Below, piece by piece: positions 53,619-64,000 of a DNA stretch of 64,000 nucleotides. Each line of letters opens with the position of its first letter. The stretch's first letter is position 1. The position numbers and the translations under genes were made by a program. Below the pieces are notes generated by a model. That model was not told where the DNA came from and did not search any database. It saw nothing but the letters and a program-made list of their open reading frames with translations. The stretch comes from Sceloporus undulatus (lineage: Eukaryota > Chordata > Lepidosauria > Squamata > Phrynosomatidae), in the NCBI RefSeq assembly GCF_019175285.1, contig NC_056527.1, positions 110,347,836 to 110,411,835 of the forward strand, in the 5' to 3' direction.

Positions 53619-54560
53619 TTATCTCCAGAAGATGGTTTTCCGCACTATTGACTTTTTAAAAGCAGCTTTCATCTCTTTATTTCTCAGTGTGTAAATGATT
53701 GGGTTAAATGTTGGGGTCACTACTGTGTAGAGGAGGGAAAGGACCCTGTCACTGTCCAAGGAATAGATTGATTTGGGTCGGACATAGGTGAAGGTGACAG
53801 TCCCATAGAAAAGTGAAACAACAATGAGATGAGAAGAACAGGTAGAGAAGGCTTTGCGTCTGTTCTTGGCCACAGGCATCATGAGGATGGTGGAGATGAT
53901 AAGGATGTAGGACAAGAGGATGAGCAGAAAGGGTACAAGGATGAAGAACACTGTTACTGTGGCAACTGCCACTTCATTCTTGACAGTATCGGCAGTAGCC
54001 AGTCTCAAAACAGGCAAAATATCACAGAAAAAATGGCTCATTCTATTAGGTCCACAAAAGGGAAGAGTAAATATTGAAATGGACTGCCCAAAAGCTACCA
54101 AAATACCAATGGCCCATGAGATGGCAGCCAGTTGACCACATTCCCGGGAGCCCATGATGTATGAATATTGCAGAGGTTTGCATATGGCGACATAGCGGTC
54201 GTATGCCATGACGCAGAGAAGGCAACACTCCGTGATGCCAAAGAGAATGAAGAAATACATCTGAATCCCACAACCTGCAAAGGAAATGGTTTGTTCCTTT
54301 GACAATAAGTGCATTAGAGTCTTAGGGATGATGGATGAGGTGTAGCCAATTTCCAGCAAGGACAGGTTCAGGAGAAAGAAATACATTGGTTTGTGAAGCA
54401 TAGGCTCAGTAATGGTGAGGATCAAAATCAGACTGTTCCCAGTGAGTGCCACCAAGTAGAATATTAGTACTAAACAAAACAAAAGATTCTGCATGGTCTG
54501 GAAATCGGAGAAGCCTAAAAGAATGATCTCAGTCAAGCATGTCTGATTGAACTTTCTCAT
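53619..54560 (-). CDS. Olfactory receptor (class II), family 10-like
   Basis: 313 residues, intact, one exon, first of two receptors on the minus strand. Marks: NQT glycosylation site (5-7), LTGNSLILI in TM1, LHKPMYFFLLNLSLLEIGYTSS, MAYDRYVAIC, KAFSTCSSHLIVVSLFYG and PTFNPIIYTLRNKEMKAAF. The LEIGYTS and LPFCGPNRMSHFFCDILPVL signatures are those of family 10. Odd points: the last of the three second-loop cysteines is Thr (RLATADT in place of the usual L-x-C-x-DT), and TM7 reads PTFNPIIY where PLLNPIIY is typical. The ATG at 54560 is the only good start. Confidence 0.95.
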   Translation of the reverse strand: MRKFNQTCLTEIILLGFSDFQTMQNLLFCLVLIFYLVALTGNSLILILTITEPMLHKPMYFFLLNLSLLEIGYTSSIIPKTLMHLLSKEQTISFAGCGIQMYFFILFGITECCLLCVMAYDRYVAICKPLQYSYIMGSRECGQLAAISWAIGILVAFGQSISIFTLPFCGPNRMSHFFCDILPVLRLATADTVKNEVAVATVTVFFILVPFLLILLSYILIISTILMMPVAKNRRKAFSTCSSHLIVVSLFYGTVTFTYVRPKSIYSLDSDRVLSLLYTVVTPTFNPIIYTLRNKEMKAAFKKSIVRKTIFWR

Positions 54561-55989
54561 CGCATCATTGGGATGGCTTCGTGGAGAACATAAAAAGACC
54601 TTTAAAGAAAGAAATGAAGGTCACAGTTAATTGAAGTGTCTTAGGTTTATCAGATTACTTCAATTTTCATCATATCAAGCCTAATCAGAAGTAATCCCCA
54701 TTGAGTTCAATTCATCTAACATTGTACTGAGGGTCTGCAGTTTTAACGTTGCCAAGCCCTTCATTTAGAATCAGCACATAGATGTGGTGAATCATATAGG
54801 CAATATAGGATCGATTCACAGTATACATATGTTAGAATTTCTACGCTCAGATGTAAGTGTTGGTTTGCGTTACGAGGAATAAATCACTCTCTTTTGTTTT
54901 CTCTATTCATTTTCTATGTTTACATTTCTGCATGTTCACATTTAAATAAGGGCAGCACAGAAATTTGCACACATTTTCTCTGTTTTCCCACTCTCATATG
55001 TACACTTTTGCAAGCAGTTTCCACTAATATATCCCTCTGGTACTTTGTCAGCATTTTTATTACAGAACCCATCACAAGATTTAAAATTTTTCTAATGAAA
55101 GTCACCTGAACATTATTGCCTCTCTCTCTCCCACTCCTCTAATATTCCACCTCTTCCTCCAAATTGGGACTCAAAGCAGGTTATAGCATTACTTATCAAA
55201 GTTATAGCATTACTTATCAAATATCTATTGGAATAGAAAAGTCTTTCCTTGTCTGCAAAAAGAAAGTATGGAGGGTGCCAGTCTAACTTTTATGGCAAGG
55301 AGGCATAAAAGAGCCTGAGGCAGCCATTGAAAAGGCCCTTTCCCATGTTTCCACCAGTGGAAACTAGGGGCCTCCCTAGCAGATCTCCAAGCAAGGACTG
55401 GTTCATAAGGTCCTTCAAATAACCTGACCCTGCTTATTTGAAGGAACCAACCAACCAACCAACCAACCAACCAACCAACCAACCAACCTTGTAGTTATTG
55501 TTAACCTTAGTTTTCTGATACTTTTCTGTTGATTTTCAGATGGATGAAAAATGTCCACAGATTAAAAAACTGGAAATTCAGCAACATTCAAGCACTGAAG
55601 AGTTTCTTGCTTTAGATATAATTTCATTTTGCTGGAAAGAGAATATTTCTGCTAATGCTTCACTGGCTGTTTGCACCACTCTGCTAAGCACAGATACAAG
55701 AAAGAGATTTTGAAACCCTTTTAGGTCCATGGGGCCAGAAATTCCTAAGAGGCTAATTGGTTATTCCCTTCATAAAGCTGTATGATGGAGCCATTGCTAA
55801 TTGTACTGGGGTTTGATAAACAAATGATTGGGAAAAGCCATTGGCAGTAAGAGGGAAAAGGCTATGAGTGAAGCAGCTGTGAAATAAGGCACTGGAGAAA
55901 TGGGGTGATCCGAGCAAATGGATTTTGTCTATAGGTACCTTCTTCTGCCACCAGCATGTGATCCCACCTAATTATAGGATTGTATTTCC
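54561..55989. other. Intergenic with a (ccaa)n microsatellite
   Basis: A 22-bp tandem duplication (gttatagcattacttatcaa) lies at about 55181-55222. 55255-55440 is a repeat-like block (aaaggccctttcccatgttt, gaaactaggggcctccc) that ends in about eleven ccaa units (55444-55487), like a LINE tail. No gene. Confidence 0.55.
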
Positions 55990-56956
55990 CTACATAAGCC
56001 AGCCCAAACTTTAATATTTAAACCTGAGATCATTGTCTTGGTCCCACCTGCATCACAGGTATGTTTGGTGAGGATACGGAAGAGAGCCTTCTCAGTGGCT
56101 GCTCCTAGACAGTTTGGTTGGCCTCCTCTCTGTTCTCTTTGTGCCAGCAGTCAAAAAGACTTTTCCATTTAGGCAATCCTTTGCTGTTTAAATAATGAGG
56201 CAGCAGAGTGTTTGAGTGTAGTGTGTTGTGGTTCCCCCTGTTTCATCTGTTATTATGTCTAAAATATGTTTTAAACTGTTTTAACTATGGCGCGTTACAG
56301 ACCGCCGAAAAGTGGCAGCCTGCACCCGCCCCTTTCCCCACCGGATTGGGGCCTCAGTGGCCAGAGTGGCAGCTGCTGAGGCCCTGATCTGCCGCTTTCC
56401 AGGCCGAGGGGAAGCGGCAAAAGGCCCCTTCCTCGAGACCTGGAAAGGGCTTCAAGCCCCAAGGACACCCTGCGGCGGCGGGGAGGAGAAAGGGGCCACT
56501 TGGCCCCTTTCTCCCTTGCCTCGCTGGACGCAGCCATCTAAAGGCTGCGCCCAGCGATGCAAGACCAGGAAGGAGCTCCGTTTCAGAGCTCCTTCCTGCT
56601 TCGATGAAAGGGTGCACTAAGCACCCTCGCGCGGCGCAACGGCGGCACGTCCGCGCCGCCTCATTTGGAGGCGGCGCATTCGTGACGCCATCATGGCGGC
56701 CCCCATGTAGATGGGGCGCCACTATCTTGTACGTCCTCAGGACATATTAGGCTTGGGGGCGTCAAGAAGTGATGCCCCTTTTTAAACCTAGGACGTCCTG
56801 AGGACGTCCCTTATGGCGGTTTGTAACGCGCCTATGTATTTTTAAAATAAAATTTCTGTTTAATTTTTTTTAAATCCATACATAAGATTTTTGCTGGATT
56901 TTGTTTTAAACTTCTCATAAGCCACTTGGAGTCCTTTGCAAGGAGAAAGATGGGGT

Positions 56957-56990
<34 letters not shown>

Positions 56991-57000
56991 CTACATCTGT
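55990..57000 (+). repeat. CR1-like LINE 3' end, split by a GC-rich transposon
   Basis: 55990-56288 has the decayed ORF2 end (gaggatacggaagagagcct, tctcagtggctgctcctaga) and the start of the 3' UTR (atgttttaaactgttttaac). It resumes at 56833 (tatgtatttttaaaataaaa), with cataagccacttggagtcc and aggagaaagatggggtatc, and ends in a (tcaa)n tail at 56952-56990. Confidence 0.7.
56289..56832. mobile_element. CpG-rich non-autonomous DNA transposon (544 bp)
   Basis: Ends ggcgcgttacagaccgcc and ggcggtttgtaacgcgcc are inverted copies with one mismatch, flanked by TAT on both sides (56286-56288, 56833-56835). The interior is very rich in GC and CpG (ggcggcacgtccgcgccgcc) and has inner repeats near the right end (acgtcctcagga, ggacgtcctgaggacgtcc). 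A 3-bp duplication would fit a Harbinger-type element, but the family is not established. No transposase frame. Confidence 0.85.
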
Positions 57001-57334
57001 GGACTGTAGCCAGTTGTTGTTTCTTGTTGCAAAATGGCTTGAACTCCACAAAAGCATATGTGAAATAAAACTTGATAGTCTCTAAGATGCCACAATACCC
57101 TTTATTCATTTAACAATTGTTTTTCATGGACCTCTCTATTCAGATGTAAGTGCCTTCATTACATTTCCTCATTAATAGCAAACCTCCTCTTCCAAGGCTG
57201 TCTTATCCTTCTGTGACATCAGAGTGGCCAAGCCAAAGACAGCCAAATGTGACATGATGCATGCTATAATATCAGAACCTGTCAGATGGTAGTTAAAGCC
57301 CATGGGGTATGAGCAGGCTAACCATTAATATGAA
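57001..57334. other. Intergenic
   Basis: 57040-57110 carries the repeat end seen at 22735 (ccacaaaagcatatgtg, agtctctaagatgccacaat). Nothing else. Confidence 0.5.
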
Positions 57335-57550
57335 TGGTTTCAGCAAAGGACTATGACACTGGAGATTAGGGTTCAAATCCTGACTTGGTCATGTAAACCC
57401 ACTGGGTGACCTTGGGCAAGTCACACTCTCTCAACCTCAGAGGATGGCAATGGCAACCCCCTCTGAAAGAACTTGCCATGAAAACCCTAAGGCTCATCTT
57501 AGAGTCTCCAAAAGTTAGAAACAACTTGAAGGCACACAACAACAAGCTGA
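57335..57550 (+). repeat. tRNA-derived SINE, Sauria type
   Basis: gagattagggttcaaatcct (B-box region), aacccactgggtgaccttgg, ctctcaacctcagaggatgg, tccaaaagttagaaacaact and cacacaacaacaa in order. The head before the B-box region is worn. Confidence 0.88.
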
Positions 57551-58327
57551 TGAATAGAGCAAATGAACAGGCTATCCTTTAATACTAATTGTTATCTTAT
57601 GAAAAAATGTCTACTTAAAGTTCAGTTCTGCTTCAGTATCCAATCATTTTAAGCTCAAGCCCCATTCAAAATGAAACATCTACAATTAGTTGCATATGCA
57701 TATAGTGCTAGCTAGGAGTTAATGAGGCAGGATTATTCTTCTTAGTAACTTTTAGCTTCCAAACAATTTCAAATCTCAACTGAACTTTTTTGGTTAAATT
57801 GATGAGGTCCCCAGAGGCCAATTTAATGCTTACATGGTGGAATGAACAATAAGATATAATTAGCATCTATAGACATTAAATGAAAAGGTGGAAAGACTTC
57901 TTTGTAACTCTAATTGGTTCCTCTGGGAATCTACAGAATTCTGTGGACAACAGAGTTCCACATGGAGAGGATCAGACAAAGAAATCAATGCCACAGATTA
58001 AAGCGGGACAAGAGAAAGGTGTGGACAGATTTTGCATAGGCTGACAATGTTAAGAAATGATAATGTAAATATATGTATTTAACAGGGATAGCTGCTTGGT
58101 GGCAGCAAAGGACAAGAAAAAGTTGAAATTCTATTTCTAAATGATCCAAGTGAGTGAAATATACCCAAAGCTACTAAAATGTGATTTACCACCAGAATCA
58201 TGTAACTTAATGACATTGGCCAAAAGCATATATCAGTATCTATGTTGGGTAACTACATGTATTCATAGCTAGGCAACAGAAATGCCAAGCAACCCTGTTA
58301 ATGAATTGCAAAGAGGCATATTGGGAA
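57551..58327. other. Intergenic, nothing recognised
   Basis: AT-rich, with no coding pattern and no repeat family recognised. Confidence 0.5.
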
Positions 58328-58550
58328 GGGTGACCAGATGCCATCTTTTTCCAGAACATGTCCTACACTTCAGCCTACCGTCCAGGAGGAATTTCAAAAT
58401 GTCCTCCCTTTTAAGCATGATGAAGAAGCACGAATTTACATTTATATAATTGTTTTTAGCTTCTATTGTGTAATGCCCTACATTTTTCTTGAATGTCCTA
58501 CATTTTGCGGTGTCTTGTCCTTGTTTATGGTTATGACATCTGGTCACCTT
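58328..58550. repeat. Inverted-repeat DNA element (hAT-like)
   Basis: Ends gggtgaccagatgcc and gacatctggtcacc are inverted copies. Inside, 'atgtcctacact', 'gtcctccctttta' and 'gaatgtcctacattt' are words of a known-looking reptile hAT element. No perfect flanking duplication. Confidence 0.6.
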
Positions 58551-60889
58551 GATATTTGGGCAAAAACATCCAATGCGCATTGCTGCATGACATGCATCAG
58601 ACCCTTTATGCATTGGTCCCATTGTGTAGTGGTCACTTTGCCAGCTGTGTTATGTAGTAATGTAACAGCAGCTCTGTACTGGATATGGATATTGTGAACT
58701 TGCCCTAATTCCTGCATATGTACATGTACTTACAAACATGTAACTCCCATACGGGATTCCAGCCAACAACAATTATTACCCCATAATCCTTGTGAGACTG
58801 GATAAGATTTCAAGGGGTTTATCTATAGGCCTCTTCAAATCCTGTTTAATCATTTTCAGCCAGACCTTTAGTGTGTCTCCCACCCAGGCTTACATGTACC
58901 CCAAGTGATTCCCCAAGCTTAGACTGGTTGCCTTTAGAGACTGGGAAGGATTTTTTAATGTATTGTCATAGCATGGTTCCCCCCTCTTTCCTGGGATTTC
59001 ATTAACTTCATGTGAGGTTTCTCAGGATCTGTGCATGCATGGTTTGAAGATATACTATTGCTCTGTGATTTACTTTGTCCTTATTTGTCAGCTGCTTTTT
59101 CACAGCTCATGGGTATGCAGGAAAGTGGGGCAGGAATGCTGAACATTACACACATTTCATAAGGACAAGCCCTGGGAGGATTGAACAGATGATGGAGGGG
59201 GTCATGTGCAATTTTGTCACACTTCTAGTGGACTGTTCTTATAGTTCCATGGGTTGGTAAATTTTAGCAACCCTGACCTGGCATTGACCAGATCCTCTAA
59301 TTGATTCATGTCCTGTTTTGACCAGCATTGGGATGGCCTTAATATTCTCCTCCCTTCCTACTATTGGGTCACAAGAATTTTAATTAATGTAATAAAGTTG
59401 TGGTCTTTTGCACATGTCCCATATTTCAGTGCCTGGCCTCTCTGTCTCAGTGCAATGTGTATTCTTGGTTCATTGATTCAATTGTATATGCTCATTTGTC
59501 TCAGACAAGGATTTGCAGTCCATTTGGACACACAACTATTACTGAAAGATTGCCTTGATCCCCTGCTCCATTGACATTGGATCTACCAGTTACTTCTGCT
59601 GCAGGGTTTCCTTTGTCCAATCCAGTCCAGTCCAGTCTGTTTTCATCTGTATTTTTTTGCTCTTTGAGGAAAACTTTTCATTTCCCTTTCTGAAGGAACT
59701 CTGGAAACTATTGATTTCTGTGACTGTTCATTGAGAGTTGGCTACCCAAGCTACCAGAGAGAAGGCCACTAGTGTTAAGATGGAAGGGAGGACATATAAG
59801 AAACTGCACATCCATGCAGAACTTACAGGCTCACATTTTAACAAATATTAAGTTTGGTTTATTTATAGAGATTTACAAAGTGTGTGTTCAGAGAAGGCAT
59901 TGCAGAACCAAAAATGATTAATGAAGAATCTATTATATTACCTACCATCACCACTACCACCATCTTATCTATATATTGTATCTCCTTACCTGTGTACTAG
60001 TATTCAGAATTAAATAGATGCAGTAGAGATAACACGTACAAACATTAGCCAAAATTCACTATTACAGTTATGAATTTGTAATCTAGAATTACTGATCAAT
60101 AGCTGCTTTGGATTCAGTAAGACTTTGTAAATGATCCCCACAGTTTTTCTGTCAACTGCCAGCAGCTGGATTGAGCAAAGGAGGTTAATTCAGATGACAA
60201 TTGACATACAAGGTGGAGGAGATTTCCAACTCTCTCCTACCAATGAATGAGACAATTTGAAGCAGGACTTCGACCATTTGAAGCAAAACTCCTGTTGCAA
60301 GTCGTTGTTCCAGTTTGCTTGCTGGCCGGAGGTGACTGGGAACATCCTCCTCCTTGGACACCAGTCAGAAGCTGAATGGACCTACTTTACCCAATCTGGC
60401 TGCTGGGTCTTAAGGTGGGCTGAGGTCCAGGAGAAGTAATCTAATTATGCATTCATAATTAAATAGCTTATATAGGATATTGGTGATCATCATCATGATT
60501 AAACTATGTGAAAAATGAAATAAAAAGAATAAAGTATTAGTAAAATAAATAATTTTTATCATAAATAATTCGATATGAAGTTTTGTGCTCCAGCTTGGCT
60601 CTTTTCAACTTTCTGAACACCTCTGTGATTTCTGACTGAAGCTCTATCCAAATACCCCATCCTTGTATTTATGCTTGATGGTGCTGGATCTTTAAAAGAG
60701 GTGACAAAATTTGCATAACAATAGCAACAACCATCTAGAAACTAGATACGTATTATTACATATTAGATTTTTTTAAAATTCTAAAGAACTCCATACAATG
60801 TATATTGACTTACACATCTCCACACCCCTTTTTTTAATCAGGTTGAGAGATAGGTCAGACCCAGTGACTGAGTAGGGAAAGTCTAACCA
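58551..60889. other. Intergenic, no gene seen
   Basis: 58560-58800 is a copy of the repeat at 28200-28640. The remaining 2 kb has no coding pattern or repeat I recognise. Confidence 0.5.
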
Positions 60890-61840
60890 CTACCTTACAT
60901 TGATTCTTAGCATGGATCTACTTAAGAGTTTCTTCAGTGCCTCCTTAACTTCTTTATTTCTTAGAGAATATATGATAGGATTGAGCAGAGGTGTCACCGC
61001 TGAATAAAGAATAGCAATCACTTTGTCTTCTTCTTGAGAGTAGACTGAGGTGGGCCTGATGTATGTGTAGATTATGGTGGAAAAGTAAAAGCTGACCACC
61101 AGGAGGTGGGAAGAACAAGTGGAAAAGGCTTTCTTTTTCCCCTCTGAAGATCGTATTCTAAGTATGGTTGTGAGAATGAATGAGTATGAGGCTAATGTCA
61201 GCATACAGCTACCCATGGAGAAGACTGCATCCGAGGCATAAGACATGATTTCATTGAGACTAACATCTGAGCAAGAGAGTACCAGCAGTGGAGGCAAGTC
61301 ACAGAAGAAATGGTTGATGATGTTAGAGTCACAGAAGGAAAGCCGCAGCAGAAGCCCCACATGGACTGCAGAATTAATAATTCCAGCCACCCACACTCCA
61401 GCCACCACTGCAATGCACACTTCCTTCCTCATAATAACTGTGTACTGCAAAGGGTGGCAGATAGCAGCATAGCGATCAAAGGCCATAAATGAGAGGAGCA
61501 AGAGCTCTGTCCCCAAAGCCCATAATAAAAAGTATACCTGTGCCATGCAGCCAAAAAAGGAGATGGTCTTCCTGTGAGCCAGTGTAGCCTGCAGCATATT
61601 GGGGATGGTCACTGAGATACAGAGCATGTTTGCTAGGGACAAATTGATGAGCAAGAAATACATTGGGGTGTGGAGCTTGCTGCAAGTCCCTATAGTGAAG
61701 ATGAAGAGGAGGTTGAATCCCAAAGCAGCTGCGTAAACAAAAGTGAATCCCACGAAGATGGTCATCTCATGTTCATGAGAGTTGGATAAGCCCACCAAGA
61801 TAAACTCATAGATGGCTGATTGGTTCTGTGGCATTTCCAT
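60890..61840 (-). CDS. Olfactory receptor (class II), families 5/13-like
   Basis: 316 residues, intact, one exon. NQS glycosylation site (6-8), LHTPMYFLLINLSLANML, MAFDRYAAICHPLQYTVIM, three second-loop cysteines (SFC, FFCD, LSCSD), KAFSTCSSHLLVV and PLLNPIIYSLRNKEVKEALKKL are all present. Odd point: the TM1 'GN' pair reads FN (AALGFNLLFI), keeping the key Asn but not the Gly. It shares NHFFCDLPPLLVLSC and LTLASYSFI-like stretches with the pair at 21-30 kb more than with families 10 or 11. It lies about 6.3 kb from, and on the same strand as, the family 10-like gene. Confidence 0.95.
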   Translation of the reverse strand: MEMPQNQSAIYEFILVGLSNSHEHEMTIFVGFTFVYAAALGFNLLFIFTIGTCSKLHTPMYFLLINLSLANMLCISVTIPNMLQATLAHRKTISFFGCMAQVYFLLWALGTELLLLSFMAFDRYAAICHPLQYTVIMRKEVCIAVVAGVWVAGIINSAVHVGLLLRLSFCDSNIINHFFCDLPPLLVLSCSDVSLNEIMSYASDAVFSMGSCMLTLASYSFILTTILRIRSSEGKKKAFSTCSSHLLVVSFYFSTIIYTYIRPTSVYSQEEDKVIAILYSAVTPLLNPIIYSLRNKEVKEALKKLLSRSMLRINVR

Positions 61841-63526
61841 ATGGTCTGAATTTAGGCTGGATTCACACCAGTTCTAACCAAGAGACCTGTATATTGCTAA
61901 GACTAGGGTGAACAAGAAGATTTTATGATTATTAGTAGATGTAGTAGATATTTCATTGCAAAATAAACTCAGAGGTCTGTCTAAACTCAGAGGTCTGTGG
62001 AGAGCTTTGGCAGAACGAGAATATGCTCTTGAAACCATGTATGTCTGTAGTCATGAGTGCACTTTGGAATAAGCCAATGTGAGCATGCCAATATGGTGCA
62101 GGGAATCCAGGGCATTTCTTCCATCCTTACAAAAAGTTACTACAGTTGAGCAAAACAGCTGTAGCAAAATCCCTATTTCTCATTATTAGAGTTGTGGAGG
62201 TGAGGGGTCAAAGCCCACTAGTTCCCATCTCAAAGTAGGAAGCCCTATAGCTCTTGCAATACCGAGCGAGAAAGACTAGGAGCTCAGTGCAGTCTTGTTA
62301 AGTTGATGACTATGTTAGGTACAGTACAAGATAATCTTTCTCCATCTATAGACTATGGTGTGACATTTTTGAATGTCTTACATACCCCTATTTTCTCTTG
62401 TGACAATATCTCACATCTATTGTACTTTATCTCTCATCAGATAGTGTTGTCTTGCCTATCTAGATAAATGAATTGCAACATGTCCTCAGGTCTAATTCAC
62501 AGAGAAACAAAAAATTGTAAAAGGTTTGGTCCATTGCTGGACATTAACCCTGTTATGAAACATCCATGTTCATAAACAATATATACAGTACCTGAATATC
62601 AGATGCTATGATCTAGCAATAGTGCAAGATGCTTGCATTATGCATTGCTTGTCAGCTTTCTGGACTCATCTGGATGATCACGGTTGGAAATTAGAAAGTG
62701 TGTTAGATGCATCTTTGGACTGATCCAGCAGAGCAGTTATTAACTGTCTTGAATGCACCCATCTTTCTTCAACAGAACCAATCAGTTCACATAAAATTTA
62801 GGGCAGTCAGCTTTTGGAAAACACTCAAAAGATGCTGATAAGTAGGCAGTAGCTCATTGTGTTATGTTATAAGGGAGTAGTGTTTCTCCCCATGTCTCTG
62901 AAATATTGCATAACTCTCATTCTGTTAGTTTATATGTCCCATGAAGACTTGTGTCCTTGGGTATGTAGGGACATGAGGAACAGTGCTGACCAATAGCTGA
63001 TTTTCTCTCACCTTGCCAACATATTTGGAAGCAAGTCAGCAGACTGGGTCTTCTTCTATGCCTCCTTCCTTTGCTTTTTTTAAAAAAGGGAAAAAAATCA
63101 TTTTTATCTACCAAGCACATAAAAAAATCTTCCTTATATTAAAGACAAATTAATATTTAGTCTAGTTTTTTTTCAAAAACAGCTCACCTGAATGCAGCAG
63201 AGGTCCAAATGGTTCCACTCATCTGAAAGTGCAAAGCTGATGAAGTCTGGTCTTAAAGATAAGGACCCTCTTGTCTCTTCACCAAGAACAGATCGAGTGA
63301 AGAAATCACAGCACATTTAAATAATGAGAGACTGGTTTAACACTCTTGGTGCCACAGGGAGAAAGACCTTGGAGATGCACAAATTAGCAAAGGTCTAGTG
63401 GCATAAGGCTCCTGGTAGGGGAAATGGGGATCATACATGTTGATTGTCTTGGAACCTCAGAGTCCAAAGCAGGTGGTGTGGCATTGTGGTGGATGGTAGA
63501 ATGGTTGCATTTCTGTTTGCACTGTT
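61841..63526. other. Intergenic, nothing firm
   Basis: A tandem duplication of taaactcagaggtctgt lies at about 61964-61999. No gene or recognised repeat otherwise. Confidence 0.55.
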
Positions 63527-64000
63527 GTGGCTATTTTGATCTTTTCCCATCAAGATCAAAGTAGTCACAACAATAGAGACCTTGTATCTCATATGTTATG
63601 CACAGCAGTATTAGAAATTGTCAACACATGGAAGAAATTAAAGAATTTGTCAATTAAGAACTGGCTAAACATGATCTGGACTACAGCCCCATCAGAGAAG
63701 TTAACCTATACATTAAAACTAGCAAAAGGAGATATAAGAGAAGACATTCTTGGTATCACTTGGGAACCATTTGTGACTCTTATGTATCAAAGTAGTGGTG
63801 AATTTAAACCACTGAATGACCAAGTTAAATTTTGGATCAATAATTAGATAAGTAAGATGTAAAGTAGTAGAATGGAAATGGCAGATGTATGAGTTTTTTT
63901 AAAAAAAATTCTATTATGTACAATGAATTAGGAGAGGGATGGGAAAGGGTTTGGTTGTTTATAGCAAGACATTGAATTGTTGTAATACTGAGACTGTACT
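63527..64000 (+). repeat. L1 LINE 3' end (ORF2 C-terminus), cut by the window edge
   Basis: An open frame of 106 codons ends at 63847. KNWLNMIWTTAPSEKLTY, LAKGDIREDI and GITWEPFVTLMY resemble the end of vertebrate L1 ORF2 (the 'W...W...EKLT' pattern). It differs from the ORF2 end of the L1 at 30 kb, so it is another L1 lineage. The 5' part is missing; the 3' UTR runs to the edge. Confidence 0.6.

Noticed and set aside
56295-56722. Frames of 80-122 codons in the CpG-rich block
   Set aside because: Both strands are open over the same DNA, which lies wholly within the non-autonomous transposon, and no transposase or other motif is seen.

Overview
This window is nuclear DNA of a squamate reptile, probably a lizard. 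The case rests on its repeats: tRNA-derived and 5S-rRNA-derived SINEs that share a BovB-type tail (the Sauria / 5S-Sauria style), BovB pieces, several LINE clades side by side (L1, L2 and CR1-like, BovB) and a dense load of small DNA transposons (Tigger-like, hAT-like, foldback). The genes are intron-containing or vertebrate olfactory receptors, so it is not microbial. The species cannot be fixed from this sequence alone.

Layout. 1-6.5 kb: intergenic, repeat-rich. 6.56-16.7 kb (+): one complete six-exon TRIM E3 ligase gene (RING, eroded B-box, coiled coil, PRY-SPRY), 488 codons, every intron GT-AG. 21.35-22.27 and 28.93-29.86 kb (+): two intact, very similar olfactory receptor genes whose similarity is patchy in a way that points to gene conversion. 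29.99-36.97 kb (-): a full-length, lightly damaged L1 with an 18-bp target-site duplication, inserted into the tail of an older LINE. 42.26-43.22 kb (+): third olfactory receptor. 47.64-50.98 kb (+): an L2-clade LINE with an open EN-RT frame of about 950 codons, inserted into a Sauria-type SINE. 53.62-54.56 and 60.89-61.84 kb (-): fourth and fifth olfactory receptors. The window ends in the 3' end of another L1.

How the parts relate. The five olfactory receptors (three on +, two on -) are all open from start to stop and keep the core GPCR motifs, so this is a living receptor cluster with a TRIM gene at its edge. A TRIM gene beside receptors that look like families 5/13, 11 and 10 recalls the olfactory receptor and TRIM block next to the MHC in mammals; that link is an inference. 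No CRISPR, operon, phage or retroviral element was recognised. The most unusual signals are the mosaic receptor pair, the TRIM gene with half its B-box zinc ligands gone, the two nested and well preserved LINEs, a CpG-rich DNA transposon inside a LINE, and a series of long foldback elements.
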